Positions 59,340-64,000 of a stretch of 64,000 nt of DNA are shown piece by piece. Each line of letters begins with the position of its first letter. Positions within the stretch are counted from its first letter, which is position 1. The stretch spans positions 223,046,843 through 223,110,842 of the forward strand of contig NC_090989.1 in NCBI RefSeq assembly GCF_041146395.1, in the 5' to 3' direction. Both the position numbers and the translations under genes were made by a program. Source of the DNA: Eulemur rufifrons (lineage: Eukaryota; Chordata; Mammalia; Primates; Lemuridae). The notes beneath the pieces were generated by a model that made no database searches, was not told the DNA's origin, and saw only the letters and a program-made list of their open reading frames with translations.

Positions 59340-60460
59340 TTCTGCTGTCTCCGGCGGGACTGGGCAGTTCTCCTCCGGGACTGCAAACCCGGCCAGCTTC
59401 GCTCTGGCCCAAGTCCGCGTGGCTCTCCCCCTCGCGGCGACAACGCAGGACTGCAGCGCATTCCGGAGACACCGTCAATCGTTTTAGAAGCTCAGGCAGT
59501 ATTTATGGGGCCTGGGAAGCGGGAAAGCTCGGAAGTAGCTAACGAGAGCGAACATAGTGCAGGAGTCGATGCTGCTGCCCGGCTTCGGGGTTCTGCGACG
59601 CGGCCAGTTCCTATGCGCAAAGGTTGGCCACAGCTGCTGGTTTGGCAGCCGGGGACCCACTTAGGCTGCCGCAGAGGAGGGCGGAGGTCCCCGTCAGTCC
59701 CCTGAAGAGTGCAGCCGCTTTTCTCCCCTCTGTGCGCCCGGGCGGGAGCCAGAGCGTAGGGCCGAGGACCGCAGGCGGGGCTTGCTTGCCGGAACCCGGG
59801 CGCGAGAGGCGCAGACGCCCCGCCAGCCCACCCCCGCGGGGGAAAAGGCGCTGCCGCCGTCTGCCCGCGGAGGACGCCGGCGCCGCCGCCTCGGGCTCGC
59901 GCGCCGCGCGCACGCGGGTGGGCGTGGGAGGCAGGGGCGCTACTAGCAGGCGGCGTGCGCGCGCGCGCTCCCCCTGGGCGCCCTCCCTCGCAGGCCGGCG
60001 GGGCAGGGCTCCGGCGCGCGTCACGAGGAGCGAGCGAGCGAGCGAGCGAGCAAGCGGGCGGGCGGGAGGGTGGGGAAAGGGGGTGGGGCCGCGGGACCGG
60101 AGGGGTCCGAGCGGCGGCTGCGGAGCCCGAGCCGGAGCTGGGCGAGGGCGGCTGCGGTGCCGGCGGCGGCGGTGGCGGCAGCAGCAGCAGCGGGAGAAGA
60201 TGGTGGCGCTGGAGGTAGGAGCGGCTGGAGCGGAGCTTTATTCCCAGGCTTGGCACCAACGCTGTCATTAGCGCCGCCTGCTCCCGCGGGCCCGCGGACC
60301 CAGCTGTCAGGCAAGGTACCACCGCCAGGGAGGGATGGGTGGAGTAGGGGGTGCCCAGTGCTGATGCCGCCCCCGATGGAGCCCCGGTCCTCGCTGAAGG
60401 GCGCCCCCGGGCGCGAGAGGGGCTACAGGGAACAATAGTCCGGATGAGCGGGGACAGCAA
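59340..60460 (+). promoter_or_regulatory. APBA1: CpG island with TATA-less promoter, inferred APBA1 promoter
   Basis: About 1.1 kb of very GC- and CpG-rich sequence stands out sharply in an AT-rich region, densest at 59,700-60,250. It has long runs of CG dinucleotides (GCGCGCCGCGCGCACGCGGG), Sp1/KLF-type boxes (GGGGGTGGGGCCGCGGG at 60,078-60,094) and a CRE-like half site CGTCACGAG near 60,018. No TATA box was seen. A (GAGC)n and (GCGG)n run sits at 60,028-60,067. The gene name rests on the same-orientation PTAR1 to APBA1 order known for human 9q21 and a matching spacing (about 36 kb from the PTAR1 stop). No APBA1 coding sequence is in the window, so identity is inferred. Confidence 0.8.
60060..60214 (+). 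other. APBA1: Candidate APBA1 exon 1 (mostly 5' UTR); 5' end approximate
   Basis: GC-rich transcribed-type sequence ends in GCGCTGGAG at 60,214 followed by a consensus-like donor GTAGGA. It contains a GGC run and four CAG units (about 60,164-60,190), typical of a neural gene leader. An ATG at 60,200 in strong context (GAGAAGATGG: A at -3, G at +4) opens MVALE and runs into the splice donor. In mammals the APBA1 protein start is understood to be in exon 2, so this ATG would be an upstream start. The transcription start is not resolved and could lie anywhere between about 59,950 and 60,130. Confidence 0.6.
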
Positions 60461-63400
60461 GCGACATCCAGGGGGCAATGCCTTTAGCCATGGAGCCAGC
60501 GAGGCGGGGGAAGGGGGCGTTGGGGGAAGAGACGTCTGGTGTGCGCTGCACACTGAGATACGGGGGCTTGGGGGCAGCGATCGGGCCTGATGACAGTCAT
60601 GGCAGGACTGTGTGTGAGTGTGTTTGTGTGTGTGTAAAAGGTACAGAAAGGGGATGGGGGTGGCAGTTTGGAGCTGTTGGGGGTGACATTTCCAGGAATC
60701 CCTGCTAGGATTCCTCATCTCTCAGCTGACTCCAGGAGAAAGAATGTGAAGATGGAAACGGTGAGGTGGGCAGGATGCACTTGGTGTGTGAAGTGTGGAG
60801 GGCAGCAGTGGGGTAGGGGCGGGTTTGTGAAATCCTGTGTAGGTGTGTGTACGCATGTGATTGCTTCCACGTTCCCCAAACTGCGCCCCAAATCCGGACA
60901 TCTGCCTGCGCCCTGACTCGATGTCACCAGCTAAGACTGTGGGACAGTGTTTATTATTTTGACCCTACAACTCTGAGTACAGTCTCTGTTCTGCTCCGGA
61001 GTGTGGACGGCCCAGTGTAGGGTTTCTCGCTTCCCTTTCCTCTGGCCTCATGACATGGGGATGTGGAAGTGGGCATGTCGCTTTGAGACACATGGCCGTG
61101 AAATAAGATAACGGTTACACATTCTGGGATTGCTGGTGTCCCCAGTTTTGAAGGGAGCTTCCATCCTGTGATGTTTCTTTTCTCATTAGACTGTGTTTTG
61201 TAAGAGGTCTTGGACTCCCTGACTCTGCAGTTTCTATTGTTTTTTCTCTTGTCTGACCTGAAGGAGAAGGGTCTTTAATGGTCAGAATCCTCTCCCTGTC
61301 CCCACAACTTCGAATACCAACTAGACCTTCTCCTTCCATATTTAAACACTGAATACCTTATGGCTGAAGGATGGGTGGTCTTTGTGTTGGTTCTTTTAGT
61401 ATGAACTCTGGAGATGTGTATATAGAGAGAGACTGGAGAGGTCTTTAAAAAAAGAAGAAAAAGATCATACTGACAAATGTTTGGTGCCCCTTGCTCAGCA
61501 TTACACAGGGCGTTTTCTTTAGAGAATGGGATACTTTCTACTGCTAGTGACATGTACTCTCCCAGCTTTCACAATGGCTAGGTGGTGCCGTATCATTTGG
61601 GAACTGAAATCTCTCAAGACCCGTGGTTATGGGGTCCCAGGTCAGTGAAGTCCCTGCTTTCCTACTCAATGTAGCCCAGTAGTAGGGAATTTAGAAAATG
61701 TCAGACTGGCAATAACTCACCCAGTGAGAACCAGGACACAGAAATGAATCCGGACTCTATAGCTGCTTAATTGTCTCTGCGTGATAAAGATAGGCTTGTG
61801 CAGGGTTGGACAGAGAGATAGGAAGGGAGATGGCATATTCATGCATGTCCACGGCAGTTTGACTCCCTGTTGCCTATATTTCTCCTGCGGTATTCATAGG
61901 AATGAGTGCACTTTACACTTCATATCTTGATACTTCTTTATTAAAATGTTGTATGACTAGATTAACCTGCTTAGAACATATTAAAGTCATAACACCTTAA
62001 ATTCTACTGCATTGCTGTCAGAACCCGAACTAGCTGACCCAGTCCTCTTTGAAAATCCTGTAGCAGTCATGACTACACAAGTAAATATACAACACGTTGG
62101 CACCAGAGATTTTTCTTTTAAATTAAAAAAATTTTGTTTTGTTTTTTGGCAAAGGTTGCATGATATCATTGTTACCTTGAAAATAATAAAACTAGGGCTA
62201 TCTACATATGCGATTCTCTTCCCGTTTCTCTTCTCCTAATTAATGATGATATATAGACCAGGTGCTCTTGAGCTGTCAAGGTAAAGTAAATTTTCCCATG
62301 TCCTTCAAGTCAAGACTTTTAAAATTTTAATATGAGGTTGTTGGATCTCATCCAAGATTTAAGGATAGATTTATAAAAATGAATTTTGAATCTTAGTTCT
62401 TTACTCACTTATTAGCTCTGCCAAATATCTTTCTGAGGAAAGTACTTATGGAATTTCAAAGCCATTCTAAGAGGTTTTGGCTTAAAAAAAATAAAAAGTC
62501 ATCATCTTTATATTTGCAAGTAAAACCCGACGTGTAAATGTCTTACAAGAAAGTTTAAGAATATTAGGAATTACCAAGGTAAATAAACTGGAGAAAGAGG
62601 AATTATACAATAGCATAATTGATGACTCAGGAATAGTGATAGCCTTTCTAATGTAAAGGTGATAATTTTTAAAATGCAGCACCTGACTTTTCTAAAGAGT
62701 GGACTGATAAGGTTAATGATACAGCTTGAATCCTGTAATTCAGTCTGGTAAAGGGCTGTACCTTTTGCTGTGGCCTGCAGCAAGCCATTTGTTTTGTATG
62801 GATGTCTTCCCTTCACTTAAGGTAGCATTAATGCTTCCCTTTTCCATTATTGAGCCTCTTGAAGAAGTTTGTTTTTTTAGAAGACTTGGGCGTAAAAGAC
62901 ATTTGAAAATTGACCTGTGGGGCCAAAAGGAACAAACTATGGTACCATGGGGAGATAGGACTTTTATTTTACACAGAAGAAGTAATTGTTGCTAAAATTG
63001 AGAAAATTTCAAGCACTGAAATCCACAGTTAACCCTCCATATTACAATAATTAATTTACAAATATTTGTTAATTGCCTTCTACATCTGAGGCACTGAATA
63101 TCTTTGGATAGAGGACAGAAAATGTTGAGAAGGGTTGGAAATTCAAAGAATGATAAGATTTAGGTCCTGCGCAGGGATAGTTTGTGGTCTAGAAGGAAAA
63201 AAGAGGCATGTGTATCACTAAGTATAAAAATGGCAGAAAATGGTTAAGTGCTGGAAAAGCAGTATCCCTGCAGTGCTGTGGGAGTTCACAGGGTGCAGCA
63301 ATGACTCCTGATGGAAGAATCAGGGAAGGTTATATGGAAGAGGTGGCATTGGGGATGGCAGAGGAGGAAGGGCATGCTTGGGGGAGCAACAGCCTGGCAA

Positions 63401-64000
63401 AGGCCTGGTGGTAGGAAGGTGTGCGCTACACAGGGTAAAGAGAATGGTGTGCTTTGGCTGGAGTGCTGGGAATGCCAAGAGGTGTAATGAGAGATAAAGC
63501 AAGAAAGAGAGGTGTTTTTTTTTTTTTTTTCTTTTTTTTTTTTTTTTGCTGAGACAGAGTCTCACTTTGTTGCCCAGGCTAGAGTGAGTGCCGTGGCGTC
63601 AGCTTAGCTCACAGCAACCTCAAACTCCTGGGCTCAAGCGATCCTACTGCCTCAGCCTCCCGAGTAGCTGGGACTACAGGCATGCGCCACTATGCCCGGC
63701 TAATTTTTTCTATATAGATTTTTAGGTGTCCATATAATGTCTTTCTATTTTTAGTAGAGACGGGGTCTCGCTCAGGCTGGTCTCGAACTCCTGACCTTGA
63801 GCAATCCACCCGCCTCGGCCTCCCAGAGTGCTAGGATTACAGGCGTGAGCCACCGCGCCCGGCCAAGAAAGAGAGGGTTGTTCAAGGTTTGAAGCAACTT
63901 GTATGCCAAGGTAAGGAGTATGGATTTTATTCAGTAAGTACTAGGGAGCCATGGAAGGTTTCTGGGGGGGAGCGTTGACAGGATCAGAACTGTGCTTTAG
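60215..64000 (+). other. APBA1: Candidate APBA1 intron 1, first part
   Basis: Starts at donor GTAGGA and continues past the window end, fitting the very long first intron of APBA1. It contains the 3' shore of the CpG island, a GTGTGAGTGTGTTTGTGTGT run (60,608-60,635), AT-rich unique sequence (61.1-63.0 kb), an unnamed diverged repeat-like stretch at 63,050-63,420, and the Alu at 63,513. I saw no further exon. Confidence 0.6.
63513..63864 (-). mobile_element. Alu SINE, young strepsirrhine type, reverse orientation
   Basis: A long T-tract (63,515-63,547) leads into GAGACAGAGTCTCACTTTGT and the two arms, ending CACCGCGCCCGGCC. The middle has TCTATATAGATTTTTAGGTG and CCATATAATGTCTTTCTATT. Compared with the copies at 35,031 and 49,829 it lacks six bases (GGGTCTCGCTCAGGCTGG against GGGTCTCGCTCTTGCTCAGG). 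Perfect duplication AAGAAAGAGAGG at 63,501-63,512 and 63,865-63,876. Confidence 0.97.

Noticed and set aside
59492..60718. A 408-codon open frame on the minus strand (and 215-, 137- and 122-codon frames on other registers) in the CpG island
   Set aside because: Very GC-rich DNA lacks stop codons by composition. The translations are Pro/Ala/Arg-rich low complexity without domains, overlap each other in several registers and lack splice or Kozak support.

Overview
This is a nuclear genomic window from a primate, most likely a strepsirrhine and probably a Malagasy lemur. The host call rests on the repeats. There are several full-length Alu SINEs. The youngest ones (35031-35364, 49829-50169, 63513-63864) carry a middle/right-arm configuration with a TCTATATAGATTTTTAG / GTCCATATAA / TCTTTCTATTTTTAG block, which I associate with strepsirrhine rather than monkey or ape Alus. 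Old mammalian repeats (MIR, L2, L1M/HAL1, MER5, Tigger, MER1, MaLR) fill much of the rest. There is no prokaryotic gene organisation, so most open reading frames of 60-200 codons are chance or repeat-derived.

Region 1 (1-24,234): the 3' two thirds of PTAR1 on the + strand. I can place six coding exons at 4085-4151, 9667-9771, 11582-11795, 21253-21557, 23892-23926 and 24008-24234. All have GT/AG boundaries and phases that join exactly. The spliced 953 nt encode the last ~317 residues of a protein prenyltransferase alpha-subunit-repeat protein, ending in TGA at 24232-24234. The promoter and N-terminal exons (about 85 residues) lie upstream of the window. The 81-nt segment between the last two exons is GT-AG bounded, divisible by three and free of stops, so it can be either spliced or retained (an exitron). 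Introns carry MIRs, DNA-transposon relics, one FLAM monomer, two Alus and a pile-up of old L1 3' ends at 15.8-19.1 kb.

Region 2 (24,235 to ~34,450): a repeat-poor AT-rich stretch. Its first part is the probable long 3' UTR of PTAR1, with several AATAAA candidates and no single convincing end. An old hAT-type element sits at 31,867-32,190.

Region 3 (~34,450-59,300): intergenic sequence dominated by transposons. It has an L1 fragment, then a nearly full-length degenerate L1 (about 36.6-41.7 kb) broken by two Alus. A further L1 follows (42.15-46.5 kb) with a GC-rich, degenerately repeated 5' UTR, interrupted by a MER2/Tigger-like element and a MaLR LTR piece and abutting a reverse-oriented L1 piece. 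Beyond it are an L1 > MER1 > Alu nest near 49.6-50.4 kb and scattered L2 and MITE relics. I found no convincing protein-coding gene here.

Region 4 (~59,340-64,000): a strong CpG island with a TATA-less promoter and a candidate first exon ending at 60,214 (donor GTAGGA). From the known mammalian order PTAR1 then APBA1 in the same orientation (human 9q21), this is inferred to be the APBA1 (MINT1/X11-alpha) promoter and first, mainly 5'-UTR exon. The rest of the window is then its first intron, including a young Alu.

The two genes are head-to-tail neighbours and nothing in the sequence links their functions. PTAR1 products act in protein geranylgeranylation; APBA1 is a neuronal PTB/PDZ adaptor. 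I found no clear evidence for a wholly new biological system. The best leads are the PTAR1 exitron, the strong-context ATG at the APBA1 exon 1 splice donor, and the transposon stratigraphy.
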